Assembly (NCBI RefSeq): GCF_020283565.1
Contig: NC_060060.1
Coordinates: 12,648,001 to 12,712,000, forward strand
Direction: 5' to 3'
DNA length: 64,000 nt
Source: Trifolium pratense
Taxonomy: Eukaryota; Streptophyta; Magnoliopsida; Fabales; Fabaceae
This document shows, piece by piece, positions 26,254-39,371 of the stretch. Positions within the stretch are counted from its first letter, which is position 1; the number at the start of each line of letters is the position of its first letter. The notes beneath the pieces were generated by a model, which did no database searches, had not been told where the DNA came from, and saw nothing but the letters and a program-made list of their open reading frames with translations. The position numbers and the translations under genes are program-made.

Positions 26254-28409
26254 AAAATTGGTGTTGGCTCAAATCAAATGTTAAAGATTTAAGTGTCGTA
26301 CTTTATTCATATTGTTAGTCGATTGTTAGTAGATTCTGCATTGATTTGGTGTTATCATAGTTTTAGATAATTACACACGAATAAAAAGTAGGTAGATAAC
26401 AAGTTGTGCCGCTAAAATGTAAAATGTAAAAGATTTGTGTTACTTTGTGATAGTTCCACTTGAAGACATGTCTCACAAGTCCACAATGATCCACGTGTAG
26501 TCTCTTTCAACAAGTAGGGGGTCCAAAAGTGCTAAACAATGTGTGCTAAACTTTTTTGTCGACTCAAGAGTCTCAATTGAAAGTTGAAACACACACTCTT
26601 TGTTAAATTTTGAAGCAGTATCATTAATTCTATCAAGTTCCTTGAAATCATCCAAAACCAATATAATTATATGCCTCAATTTTTTTTAATTTTGTTTGCC
26701 AATAGTATCAATCCACCACAACACCTTCTAGTTCTAGCACCAATAATTTTGTACCATTTTTGTTAACAATGATTGCTAAATTTGATGATAACTTATGCTA
26801 TTGGTGGTAAATTATCTCATGAGGTGTCTGTCAAATGTCAATTCGGTTTATTAATTGGAACTTCATTACTCTATAAAGCAATGTGCAATTTTGTGCTCCA
26901 CATACAAAAAGGTGTTCCAAAACATATAAAAGTAAAAGAAAATTGACATATATGTTGGTACTTTATATGAAGATTAAGCTATATAAATTGCATATTTAAT
27001 TAAGCCATGTGATTACCTTTTATGAGACATTTAATTATAATCTGTAGATGTTTGTACTAATCCACACCCTCTAGCTAGAAACCTTCCACAAGAGTATCAC
27101 TGTATACATTTTTACTATGCACACAAGCTTAATGATCATTAACTAGTCCATGTGTCAACATATAAGTTAAGAATAATTCTTATAGGGTAAAATATTTTTC
27201 GCCATTGTTATATAGACGAATTTGAATTTTCATCCCAAAAAATATTCTTACGATTGTCTTTGTAATATCATATTGCTATTATTTTAGCTCTCATATTGAT
27301 GCATTACACGAAAAGAGGACATGACATTGGATCTGATGACTAGACCACTGCCACGTAGGATTTTGATCATTGACTTGAGATTTTTTTGTGACTTATTATT
27401 TTTTATATTTTTTAATTAATTTTTAGATGGACTTAAACAAAAGGTAAAAATATGCATTTTTTTGTATTCATATCATTTTTGTTTTGCAATTTTATACTGG
27501 AAGTCGAACTGTGATAGTGAAATTCTTGTGAAGCATGCTGGATTTTGTTTTCATTTCTTTAATCAATTTTTAGGTTGAAGGAATAATTCCGATGTTGAAA
27601 CTTATTTGATTTAGAATGAAGAGATCGAAACTATTGGGTTTGAACTTTGAGTATTTTTTTTTGAGATTTTTCTTTTTTGAAGATGATGAAAGGTTTTAAA
27701 GATTTCTGTGTTTTAAAACTAGTCCAAAAAAATGGAGTGAGTAACTCAACTAATATTACTGGCTTTGGCCGTTTAAAAAAAATAAAATAAAATTAGTCAT
27801 GGTGGAAAGTGACCTCACCTCTCCACTTCCTTCACAAAACAAATGATCGTTTTCAGTCGGCTTATGACTGTGCTGCTCGACCAACCACATTCTATTGAAT
27901 GAATTAAGTATAAACAAAATCTAGTGCTCAAAACAATACAATTTAACTTGAACTTGTTGTTATGATTAGTAGTACACTCCTGTTATGAATACATGGTAAC
28001 TAGATCTTGGTCGGAAAGTTTTTTTGTTTATGTATGGCCCAAGCAGGAGCGTAGAAAATTGTAGACAAAGTAGTGTGTTACAAAAAAAGAAGAAGAAAAA
28101 AAAGATGATGAACAATAAGGATAAGTAATTAGTGAATTGGTTGACAATAACAAAAGGTTTGTTTTTAAAGAGCAATGATACCTATTATGGCACGCAACTA
28201 TGCAGCTTTGAAGAGTTTCTCATGCAAGAATGAATAAGTAGGGAAGGAAAATGAATGAAGTACGTCCAAATATAAGCCTTAAATGTTGAGAAGATAAGTG
28301 CTAAAATTACTTTTCAATCTTTTTGCACTTTTTCTCTTTATCAAGTCAAATTTCATGCCGACTTCCAATAACAAGGAGACTTATGTTTAGGTGGCAACAA
28401 AATCGGAAT

Positions 28410-28575
28410 TGGATCTGGTGCAGTCATTTTTCCATACAGTCGTTTAATGATCGGACGGTTTAAATAAATGCAGTCAATATATAATAGTTTAAATCATAAT
28501 TGTCTGATCTTGATCTTGATCGAACGACTATAGATGTCATGACTGCACCGAAAAAGTGACTGCACAAAATCCATA
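28410..28575. mobile_element. Putative MITE with TGCAGTCA ends
   Basis: The segment starts near CTGGTGCAGTCATTTTT and ends near GACTGCACCG then GTGACTGCAC, inverted versions of one another, with GATCGGACGGTTTAAA and GATCGAACGAC inside. A related segment lies at about 42,228-42,378. I cannot fix a target duplication. Confidence 0.5.
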
Positions 28576-29046
28576 TCCCGCAAAATTGGTTGAGCTTAAC
28601 GAATAAATCCATCCATTCTTTTTTAAAGTAGTGTGTGGGTTCAAGTTTAGGACACTACCTATAAGTTCAAAGGGACATCGCTGTTTATTCCAAAAAAAAT
28701 TATATTTAATACGAAGATATACATATTTTTGTTAACTATATACATAACCGATACATTTACACAAGATAGTTGTGTGGCTCAGTAGTGTTGTGGGGTATTG
28801 TTGCTACTTCTGGGTTCAATGTTTGATTCATGCTGAAGCCATTATAGCTTTTACTTGAATTTTTTTAAACTATAGCCACTACACATTTTTTACATAAAAC
28901 TTAACCTGGTAAAACCACATAAAATGTAGGTTAACCCAAACAGATAATGCAAACAATTGAACGGTGCAATATTATTTAAATGTTAATGGTTTATGATTTT
29001 TTGGTAATACAGGATCAAATTTAACAAAATCTAAAAACTTGGTGTT

Positions 29047-29232
29047 TATAATTTGTAGAGTTTTTTTTTTATAAGCAAAAAATGAATTATAAAGAGTACA
29101 AGGGGTACTCAACCCTTACAATTCAAAATAGATCACTTTAGATGCGTTGAAAACAATCTAAAGGATTATTACGCCATTCAGAGAAAACTAAATTAACATT
29201 TGTTCCCTATTCGGCCTATAATTTGTAGAGTT
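29047..29232 (-). mobile_element. 154-bp retroposon with 16-bp target duplication
   Basis: TATAATTTGTAGAGTT at 29047-29062 is repeated exactly at 29217-29232. The insert opens with a T run then ATAAGCAAAAAATG, i.e. a poly(A)-tailed minus-strand insertion. No coding potential. Confidence 0.8.
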
Positions 29233-29463
29233 AATTCTCTTTATTTTGAATATATTAAGTCCACATGATAAGGCAGTACACCTCCAAAAATAATTACTCT
29301 TATTACATTTAAAAGTTCTTTTTTCATTTTTCATTTTAATAAATAAAAAATGAGTGTGAGTTGCTCCCTTAATTTTTCTTTTGGAGATTCCATATTTTGG
29401 TTTATAAACAATAAACCCTAAAATGATAGCCCAATAAACCCGTTTGTAAAAACAACAATAAAG

Positions 29464-29508
29464 ACAAAGTTGTACGATATTTTTTTTTATGACACAAAGT
29501 TGTACGAT
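29464..29508 (-). mobile_element. Micro-retroposon scar
   Basis: ACAAAGTTGTACGAT at 29464-29478 is repeated exactly at 29494-29508, flanking 15 bases: AT, a T run, then ATGAC. Confidence 0.7.
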
Positions 29509-31393
29509 TCAATATAAGGCAAATTGCTAGAGCTTCATTTCGCACCCGCTAGGTTTTCACGTCGCACCCCCTTAAATTATCAAAATATCTCTTCTAAAAA
29601 TTAAATTTTTATGCTTTTACGCGTCTGCTACTTAAGTAGAAAATCGAATTTGTTACTTAAGTAGATAACTGATTTTTTATCCCCTACATGAAATTTCGAG
29701 ATTTTACATTGTTCTCTACATAAGTAGAAAACTACGTTATTTACAAGGCCATATCTGAGTGAGGGCGAAAAGGGCGACCGCCCTAGGTCCATAAAAACAA
29801 GTCTAAAATTTGGCCCTGAAATAATTTTTTTAGGGGACTAATAGACCCAACAAAAAATATATATGAAATTCTTAGTTTTGTCTATCGCTTCCTATTCTCT
29901 CTCGGTGAACATATAATTATAATTATGAATTTTGGTACAATGATATTTGATATGATTGATAATTGTTGAATTGATACAATGATACCTTGATACGTAAGTA
30001 TCAATGATCAAATTTTCTGTGCGTATGTATTTTTTACTCATATCAAGTATCAAATTCTCTATCAGACTGCCTTCGTACTACTTTTTTCATCACTACACGT
30101 ATGCAGATTCTTTTGTTCTCACAATCTTGCTGCATATCAACACACACCCGTCGTCTTCCTCTATTTTTCTCTCTCCAAGTCTGCAACTCATCAGTCATCC
30201 CTAGTTTTCTCTTATATAACATATTGATGTAAACACAATAATTAGTGACTTTGCATGATTGCATTTAGAAATGGTGGTATGAATTGTTTTGTAAGAGTAT
30301 TTTGATATTAAATAAAAAGTCTAATATTTTTTGATAATTCAAATTTGTTATACTACAAATTGTAAATTCGCCCTTAGGTCCCTAAAATCTTAGAAATGGA
30401 GTCTGGTTATCTAGTTAACTAACACCACATATACATGAATTTTGTAGATCCTAAACGTTCTATGTTGATGTTCCTTCAGATATTGTTGGAATGTTTGTAT
30501 TCACATCAGCTTAAATATCTGACAAAATATAAATAACTTTAAAATATGAAATCGTCAAAGTAAAAACAGGTTTCGTGCACCTTCTATTCATGTATATGAT
30601 GTGTTAGCTAGTTAAGTAGCTAATGTGATTCTCTACTTAAGTATAAAAGAATGTAAAACTCTGAAAATTTCAGGTATAAGAGGTGTAAAACCAGTTATTT
30701 TTTTAAGAAGCGAACTCAATTCAAGTATAAGAAATGTAAATTTTTTTTTTATAATATATGTTACATAAGTAATAGAAAGATAAAAATAAAAATGAGTAGG
30801 GCGCGTGAAAAACTCAAAAGTGCCAAAAAAAATTCTCACAAGTGCCAAAAGATAGATAGAAAGAATAGATAAACTACAAAGTCATTCGAAAATTGTTTTT
30901 TTAGACCTTAATATTGCTCTGAAGTCCCCCCTAGATGGTGTTTTTAGTCTTAAAATTCAGTTAATAATTTAGATTCCGAAATTACCATTGGTTTGTAACA
31001 TAGTTTTCGAACCAATTTTACATTAATAATCCCGTTGTGAGAAATCAAATCTCATACCCAAAAATCTTTATCTCAATCCCTTTCTAGGTCAAGTAGTTGA
31101 TCATAAAACTTGTGATGTATTGTTATGCATATTGCTTTATTCAATGATTAGCTCTCGGTATTGAAAATGGTTCGTTATTGAAATTTCACCGGTCATCTCC
31201 AAACAAAGATGTATCAAAAAGTAAATTTTAACATATGTATAAAAAGCTCCACTTGATTCATATACACAATAGAGAGCTTAGGATACATGAACAAAAAGAG
31301 AGCATACTACTACAACTAGTTAGTTATTATTCGTATTTTTACACATATATTACATTGTTTCAGTCACTAATAATCTATCATCATAATCTAACT

Positions 31394-32015
31394 TCAAGCA
31401 TTAGCAACAGTAGCTTTTCTAGCCCTCTTATTATTATTCGACTTAATGGACTTGGGCTGTTTGGGCTTCCCAGGCCCAGAAACCTTCTTACCTTTCTTCT
31501 TCTTCACAACCTTCTTAACCGCCTCATTTTTCTTACTCTTCGTACCACCAACCGTAACATTTCTCTTCCTTTTCTGGCTCTGTTTCTTCTTCTCCGCCAC
31601 GTCACCCTTCGTAACCTTCGTGCTCTTCTTCGGCTTCTCGGCTTCAGATAGCTTATACGAAGCCTTGATCTTCACCAGCTTCTCTCTGGCAGCTTGATTC
31701 TTCAGCTGCAGATTCAACATCTTCTTGAAATTCGCTGGAAGCACCGACTTAAACTTCTCCTCCATGAATTTGGCTATAGCGTAAGGACTTGAACCGTTTT
31801 TCTCTTTCAGAGCTAACAAAGCCTCCTTAATCATCTGCAAAACAATTCAATATAATTAGTCTAAGTTAATTAATGAAAATTATACAGTCAAATTAATAAT
31901 TAACATGAAACTTAATCAAATTTGAAGTAATTACCTGAAAATATGGAGGATGTGAAGCTGTTTTGGTCTTCTTCTCTTTTGAAGCTTTTGGCTTCTTCTC
32001 CTCCGCGGCAGACAT
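31394..32015 (-). CDS. Linker histone H1, short stress-type variant
   Basis: Two exons (31935-32015 and 31394-31834, phase-0 intron of 100 bp) give 173 residues. Order: a short lysine-rich N-tail, the H15 globular domain from about residue 21 (SHPPYFQMIKEALLALKEKN, then SSPYAIAKFMEEK and LQLKN...LVKIKASYKLS), and a lysine-rich C-tail ending in QPKSIKS and an alanine-rich tip. The product binds linker DNA at the nucleosome dyad. The protein is shorter than main plant H1 proteins, and its C-terminal QPKSIKS block recalls the Arabidopsis H1.3 / drought-inducible class; that subgroup placement is inference. The intron position inside the PPYFQ-MIKEAL block gives a perfect splice join and fixes the start at 32015. 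Confidence 0.93.
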
Positions 32016-32110
32016 AACTAGTAGTAGTAATTTTTTTGAGTAAGTGTTGACTAATTGCAATTAGAAACGGTAAATTTTTGTGATTAACGAATGTTTGGAT
32101 GGTTTTGATC

Positions 32111-32118
32111 TATAAATA
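32111..32118 (-). promoter_or_regulatory. TATA box of the H1 gene
   Basis: On the minus strand the sequence reads CTATTTATAGATC about 100 bp upstream of the H1 start codon, a good plant TATA element with room for a short leader. Confidence 0.6.
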
Positions 32119-32119
32119 G

Positions 32120-33837
32120 TGGGAGAAAATAATCCTTTCCTTGCTGGAAGTGTAGCTTGCTGCTATTGGTGGTTTGAGTGAGGTAAGGATTGCCAGCGTG
32201 TAGAAAGAGAGATCTAGAACGTACACGTGGCATGAATGTAAGCGTTATTTGTGGAAAGTGAAAAATATGGTGTCGTGACTGTGGGTTGTGGATAAGATAA
32301 GAATGCCAACTGTTTTGTTTTGGTTAATTCGGCCTAAACAGCGGCCAAGCAGTAGCACACATGAATGAGTGTGTTTTCTTGTGGTTTAATTCCTCCATTT
32401 TCATCCAATGTGCTTTGTTTTTTATTCTTATTCTTTTGCAATTGTGATGTCTAGAAAGAATTGATTGCAATGTGAGTTGAATTGAATCATGTAACATAAT
32501 AGGATTGGTAGACATTTTGGTTTTAAGGATTCAAACAAAATCTCTTTTTGTTAGATAAAAATAGAAAAATTGTGTTTTGGTCAAGAAGATAAGAAGTCTA
32601 TAAGTCATAAAAATGTCAAAATTGTTAAGTTAAATGTTATGTTTGGAGTTCGAACTACGACTTTTATTTTAGAGTAAAAAATGACTTGAGATGATTTTTC
32701 AAATTTAGTAAATGTAAGTGAGTATATAAGGTGTTCGAGTCAATTATATGTGTGTAGATGAACTAGATTAGTTCAAGCATTAAGAATGAGTATTCATAAT
32801 TGAGTTGGCTGATTGATTCACGATGAAACCTTACAAAATTCAATCCATATTCAATTCAATGTTGCAAGTTAAGTTAAAAAATCAATAATTTTTCCATCAA
32901 ACTTGAACCAACTAAAGGTGGGTTGGGCCAGTTAGACCAACATATGAGTTTTTTTTTTTTATGACAGTTGTCATAATCATTCGTTAAAGAAGATGTATTG
33001 TTCATTAAAATTGTTAAGCTACTATGTTTGATCTAATTAAGAGAAGTTTGAGCTGTATGATAGAAGTTTGAATTGTAAATAAAAAAACAAAATACAAATT
33101 GTTGAGGATGAAATATGAATACTTAGGCACGAATAGAAAGTTGTTAGATCAGATTTGTAAGCATGTGGTTTACTAAAAGTTGTTGAATTAAAAATTGTTT
33201 ATTCAATATTGTGTTAGGATTTTAGAGCTCCACAAAAAAATTGGTGTTCGAAATTATATTTTTTATTTTTATAGGAGTTGATAATGTTCCAATCTCTCTT
33301 ACGAAATGAGTGTTCTTTTAACCATTTTACTTATGAATATTGATTTGTCTCAACCATTACATAAGATCAAATTTTGGAGGAAAGACAAGATTATGTTTTC
33401 TTTGTTGATTTTTGAATGGATTAGTCACACTCCAATGAAGTGTAACACAAGGGACATGATTTATTTTTAATACAACTAGGTCGAGGTTAAAAAATCGTGT
33501 ATAATAATTTTGTAGAAAATTAGGAATTAAAATGTGCTATTTTTTATAAGAAAAAAAAATTAATAAATTTGTAAGGATTAAAAATTTATCTATAATGGAT
33601 TAAAAATTTGTTTAACCTTTTATAAAATTATGTAAGTAATTTAAATAGAGCAAGAAAGTAATTCAAAAAAAATAAATTATTTTCTCTATCCAAATAAATA
33701 AATAAAAAACAGGTTTAATTAATTCTCATTCCCAAAATGCAAAATCCCCACCCACCAAAGCATGTTAGTTAGTGATAGTTTGTTTCTGGTTAACTTGTGA
33801 ATTGAATTTTGAGCTCGATTCTACCCCCAACCCAATC
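32120..33837. other. Intergenic between divergent genes
   Basis: Separates the H1 gene (minus) from the coiled-coil gene (plus), so it holds both promoters. No other gene or clear element is seen. Confidence 0.5.
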
Positions 33838-36800
33838 ATGGGCGCTTCAGAGTCTACTTTCTCCAACGTACAGGTAAAAATTCCTTTCAATTCCTCCTCT
33901 TTCTTTCACTCTCGATTCCAAATTATTCTTAATTAATTCCTTATTCACCGAATTCTCTCAATTCATTGTTACTACAGACGCCAGATGACAAAATCACCAC
34001 CGTAACAGAGCGATTGGAAGCTTCTGATCCCATTTTAGAGCGCCTTAAATCCCTCAAAATTGTATGGTTCCTTTTTCTATTTTGAATTTTTTTTGTCGTT
34101 GATTATTGTACTTGTTTGAAGCTGTGAAATTGATTTTATTCAGTTAATTGTGTACTGTAGACTCCGCCGGTATTGACCTCTCCTCCAACTGAGGGTAGCT
34201 TGACTGACATTTTAGTGAGGAGACCTTCGTCGTCGCCGACTTCAGGTGAATTGATCTCTAATAGTTTAATGATTTAGATTCAAAGTAGATTATAGATTAT
34301 AGATTATAATACTTGTGTACATTTTCGCTAAGTTATCGTATTATAGTTATACAAGTGATTATATAGTAAATACTGAGGTCCTATCTGAACAAACAACTTA
34401 ATTAAGCTCTTATAGCGTAAATGTTAATCATATAAATGCTTATGTATAAGTTATTTCTATAAGTCAAATTGTTTTCATATAAGTAGTTGTTGTTATAAAC
34501 AATTATAAATAGCTTATGGAAATAACTTGTAAACTGCTTATAAACATGTGTTTCCATAAGATATAGCAAACAATCTTACAAGTGCTTATGCTAATATAGG
34601 TTAAAGAATATAAGGTTAGAGAAGCTAATCCAAACAGATACTGATTACTACTATCTTATTACTTCTAAGAATAGGGGGATTATCAAGTTATTATCTGATT
34701 ACTATTAGTTTTAGAGTTTATGTATAAACTGATTTATACAATCAAAGAGTGAATGAGAGGAAATTCCTCACAAACAATTTATAAGCTGCTTCTACAAGCT
34801 GTCTTTGAAAGTTTATGCAAATAAGTTAAAAAAGAGGTTATTTGCTTATCATAAGCTTTTTTTTATTAGCACTTTTAAACCCTACAGGTGTTTATGACAT
34901 AAAATTAGTATAAGTATACTCATTAGAATGCTTCCGCTGTACATAAACTGTGCTAATCTTGCGAGTTTTCATTTTCGAATACTGTTATATTTTTGTTCTA
35001 ACGACTTGTGTTTATTTCCAATGTTGTGTTTTGTTACATTTTTCAAGTCTTCTATCCCTTGAGAGTTGACCATCTTAATAATTTCCATGCGTTTTGCTTG
35101 TTGCGGCTGGGTTAACATCCGTTGCCTTGCCTGTATTTACTTACCCCCAATTAAAATGTTTTTAAATTCCTCATTCTAAAATGACAAAGTAACAAATATA
35201 TCATTGCCCGGACTCAAGATATCTTTGTCTAACAATGGCATGTTTGTTAAGCTGACTAGTTTCCCAAAGAAAAATGAAAATGCAGAGATCTATTTTCTCC
35301 CAATTTATATATTTAGTATTTTTCACAGCAACGCATGCTAGATAATCTAGCTTCTGTTATAAGTGTTTAAGGAATCTCTCTGTTTCCTGTTATATCTTTT
35401 CGCCTGCATTCTGCTATCATAGCTCACAGATGAGAACTGACTGTGTGAGTATGTCATGCGTTTATGCTAGAGTGCAATGTTGATGATTGATGGAATGACA
35501 TGTTGATATTGGCAAATGTCCGTTAGACCTTTACTATATAAAATTTTCCTGTATGATTTTATTGTTTAAAGAAATACTTTGATGTTGTAAGCTTCAGGTT
35601 TTTCAATCACATTTAAATCTTAATCCTTTTTCTGATGAATATATGATGTTTGTTCTGGTAGTTCTTTTTGTATCCTACCAGCTGCATTTAATTCCAACAA
35701 TTTTATTTGGGATAATACTTAGTTGCTCCCCTTTCATGTTTGAAACAGCTACAGTGAATCCAAGGGTTTTACTTGAGCTATTCTCAATGTACCGTGATTG
35801 GCAGGAAGAAAGGGTCCAAGAGATAAGCAAAAACCAGGTCTGTTTCATATAAGAATAGTATAATTAATTCATCAAATATTAGATTCTACATCTTATAATA
35901 CACCCACTCTCTCCACTCAGACCAAAGGCAACTTTTTTCACGCAGATAAAAATTCCTTTTCAAGTGAAAAATATTTACACCTTCTGTACCCAAACTCAAA
36001 CTTACACTTTTAGTGTCTCTTTGATTTAAGATGTTCGGTTTTCAAAAGTGTCACCTTGTTTTTATTCTGTGTTGGGAGTTCCACATTTGGATGTGATATG
36101 GGCCATATGGCTTGAAATTGTGTTTATAAGTGGGAGACATTTCTGAACTTACAAGTCAGTTTTGTGGGGTTCAATAATGTCAAACCAAATTTTAAGACGG
36201 TATCAGTCTCCTTTGACCATAGTTATATGATGAACGCATTTGATTTTTACTTGTAAAGTAATGTAAATAAAGTTGACTTGTTGTAGTATAACAAACTTAG
36301 GGTCCATTTACTCTGAAAATTTATGTTAATTTTATTTGCTAACAAGGAGATAGTTGACTCTTGAATTGAACAATTATTTGTATTTCCAAGAATGTAAAAA
36401 AAAAAATTGTTTTCATTTTTTCTTGAAATGCATCATCCCTGACTAGTGACTAGCATTTCATCTTCTCTCCGTCACAAATAGTTCACTTTAAAATTCTTTC
36501 ATCTTCTTATTAGCAAGTTAAAATGTATATATTTTTGAAAATGAATGTAAAATGTTTTCCAAAGTAAACAGGCTTGTACATTTTCTTATTAGAATAATTC
36601 AGCTATTTCAGTGTCACATTTTGTGGAACGGTTAACCTTTTCAACAAGTTATGAAAATGTTAGTTGATTTAGTATGTGATTTAGTCTTAATTATATGATC
36701 AACTTAGGTAGCTTTTCATGCCAACAAATACAGTAATGCTTGTGGTCATAAGTCTTGTAAGATTCCAGTGCAAAATTGCAAGAAAATGTCTTAGTGATTG

Positions 36801-37861
36801 CAATAGGATATATTTAATCAAACTATTACAAGTATTATTATAGTTTATCTAGCAGAAGATTTTGAATCCTGAAGCTAATTTTCACAAATTTTTAGTTGAC
36901 TAAATTTACGCTTGGAGAGAAAAAATGAAAATGATGAACCCTTCCTTTTTTGTTAGATTTTGAAAAATAATCAAACTGAAAAAATATATTTCAGAATGTA
37001 AAATAAAATACTATTGTGTGATAAGTAACGACCCTTCAATAATATTTCTTATTCTATTGATGTTGTTTTACTAAATAGTGACATTGTTTCCATCAATGTT
37101 TAGACATTTTTGCCTCTTTAGGAACCGGACTTGCATTCATTCTCTGATTTGTAAAAGCTATGATATTCTGTGCATGCCATAAACGTCGAAATTCATGCAG
37201 GAGGAGATAGAAAACAGAATAGAAGTTGCTGATGCTTTGGCAATCAAACTTCTTCAGCGATATAATCATTCAACATCCACAATGAAGACCGCTTCACGGC
37301 ATCTATCAGGAGGTATTATCAGACACAGTTCTTAGTTCTTGCAATATTTGGAATACGGTGATTTGATTCTCAGCTTTAGAGACAACATGTATAACATGTT
37401 TTGCATGATCTGTTAAATTGAAAAGGAAAATCCCCTCTTTCATTGCTTTGCAAGGCTCACCAAAGCATATAATACTAATTCATTTTCATGTCTGTCATGA
37501 TGTTTACACGGCATCAGTATGGTAAAAGAAATAATTAGTTAGGGGTGTGGGATTATCAATATGCTTTACTCTGCTGGTCTTCTATGATTGGCTGTGAACA
37601 TGTGTTAACTTTATGTTTGGAACGTGCATATATATATATGCAGTTAATTCATTGCAGGTAGAAATTGGAGAGCTCAAAGGAAGGTTGACTGAGGTTATCA
37701 GCAACTGCGATGCTTTGTGCAAAAGGATTGCAGCAGAGGGACCAGAACCCCTCCGGTCATCTATCAAACCTTTTGCAATTGCAAAGGCCGATGAAGAAAT
37801 TTGCTCAAGTTCAACTAGCTTGCAAACAGTAACAAAAACAAGTCCACCTTCTGCAGAATAG
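33838..37861 (+). CDS. Conserved small coiled-coil protein, six exons
   Basis: Six exons join with consistent phases: 33838-33873, 33978-34061, 34161-34245, 35749-35837, 37201-37312 and 37644-37861, giving 207 residues. The start MGASESTF is the only ATG upstream of the first donor. The N-terminal third is polar and proline-rich (TPPVLTSPPTEGSLTDILVR). The centre, from about NPRVLLELFSMYRDWQEE to LKGRLTEVISNCDALCKRI, is charged and heptad-like, predicting a long helical coiled coil. The serine-rich C-tail ends SPPSAE. The last exon uses the AG at 37642-37643, giving GVNSLQVEIGEL; the nearby alternative AG would drop five codons. I do not recognise the function; the layout vaguely recalls KxDL/BORC-BLOC1 type subunits, but the diagnostic motif is not clear. 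Intron 3 is about 1.5 kb and intron 4 about 1.4 kb. Confidence 0.85.
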
Positions 37862-39371
37862 TAGTTGGACTAACAGGTTTGATTATTGCTCATATTATCA
37901 GAAGCTTCGTGCATTTTAGTGGGAAATTTGAGAGCTTGAAGAGCTTTTGCATCACAATCACGTGATTGATTAATTTTGTATGGGCCATGTTATGGATGGG
38001 GTGCCCGAAGTTTTTCATTAATTGAGATCTAACTCATGGCAACTTTAGAGCAATGGGACCATGTTCCTTTGCTTCTATAGTGGGGAGCCTTGATGCCCAT
38101 CACCGACACCCAAAATTTGGGATTTGCTAATTGGATGCCACAAATTGCAAAATTGTCATAGCACTACACATGATCAGATATGAAGCTATCATTTAATTTA
38201 ATTGTTTCGTAATTTTTAAGTGCTTTGGGAAGTTCCCAATATAGTTTACATGATCATGTAATTGTGCAACATTTTGCTGCTGTCCTCAACAGTGCTATTT
38301 TAACAAATAAAGATTGTTTTTGTTTGTTTTAAATTGTTCACAAATTAAATATGTATTCAAGTGCTGGTGAATTATTTTATCAAATGATTCTAAAGATGGG
38401 TCCCCCAATATAGATCTGGTCTAAAGATGGATCTCATTTGGGCCATGTTAAGGTAGAGAGAATATGTGTGGTATTTTACAGTTAAAGGCTGTTAATGTGT
38501 GGGAATGAAAGTCACACTGCCTCAGCAGCATAAAGGAAGAACGATATAACAGTAACTTCTGAACATGCTCAGTAAAAAATAGTCGGTGTCGGTGGGGTTT
38601 TACAAAATTTGTATGCACTATATGGAGATTGTAAAATACTATATATTAAGTGGTGAGATTAAACTTGCAAACTATATGAGATTAAACTTGCAAACTATAT
38701 GATCCTTTGAATAAAAAATCTTTCATTTGTCTTCACTTCACACACTCAGATTTTGACAGATATAGGATTCCCTGTTGTAAACTAATCACGTACACTGTAA
38801 TCAATTTCACTTTTAGATTGGATTGTTTAATTTAAAACAGTTATTATATAACGCAAAATGATCTAAGTAACTTATTAAAATTCGGATGCTCTATATCATT
38901 CGATATGGTACACTAAAATAGCTTCACATTGCTTGAGAATGAAGGTATCAAGGTGCCGACAAATGCACACAAGTGGTTCGACTCCATTTTTCAGATTTGT
39001 GAATTTGAATCTTGGTGAAAAAATTCTCAACTCCAAAATCAAAAGAAACAAATTGAGTCATAATGAACAGACACTATATGGGAACGATTACAAAATTCTT
39101 AGCACATTACAAAACTAAAGAATCACAGAGAGAGGTTGAGCTAAGCTTCCACAAGACAATGAGAATGGATGTAGACATATAGAGATTTCAATGAATAAAA
39201 TAAAACAAATCTGCCTCCAAAACCATAATGTAAACTGTAATCAACTGAGATTAATAAATCCAATTAAACTCCCTCAACTATGATGAATCAATCACTGAAA
39301 ATAACATCAACAATATATGAATTTCAAAAAAAAAGAAAACACCATCTTAAATCCATTAAAAAGAAACTAAA
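37862..39371. other. 3' UTR and convergent intergenic
   Basis: The first 450 bases are probably the 3' UTR of the coiled-coil gene (an AATAAA-like ACAAATAAAG lies near 38,300). The rest separates it from the convergent GMD gene. A 22-bp tandem repeat occurs near 38,660-38,700. Confidence 0.5.

Larger units (their letters stand above)
23397..31393. other. 8 kb intergenic region between NAC and H1
   Basis: No host gene is supported on either strand; the small open frames have no recognisable family and no splice-consistent neighbours. Contents are retroposon scars, a MITE-like segment near 28.4 kb and AT-rich sequence. The NAC 3' UTR probably occupies roughly the first 100-150 bases. Confidence 0.5.

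Noticed and set aside
28765..28860. tRNA-like SINE head (GTGTGGCTCAGTAG...GGGTTCAA)
   Set aside because: Box-like motifs are suggestive, but no tail or target duplication could be found, so it was not listed.
31446..31697. Open frame antisense to histone H1
   Set aside because: Phenylalanine/leucine-rich translation is the mirror of the lysine-rich H1 tail.
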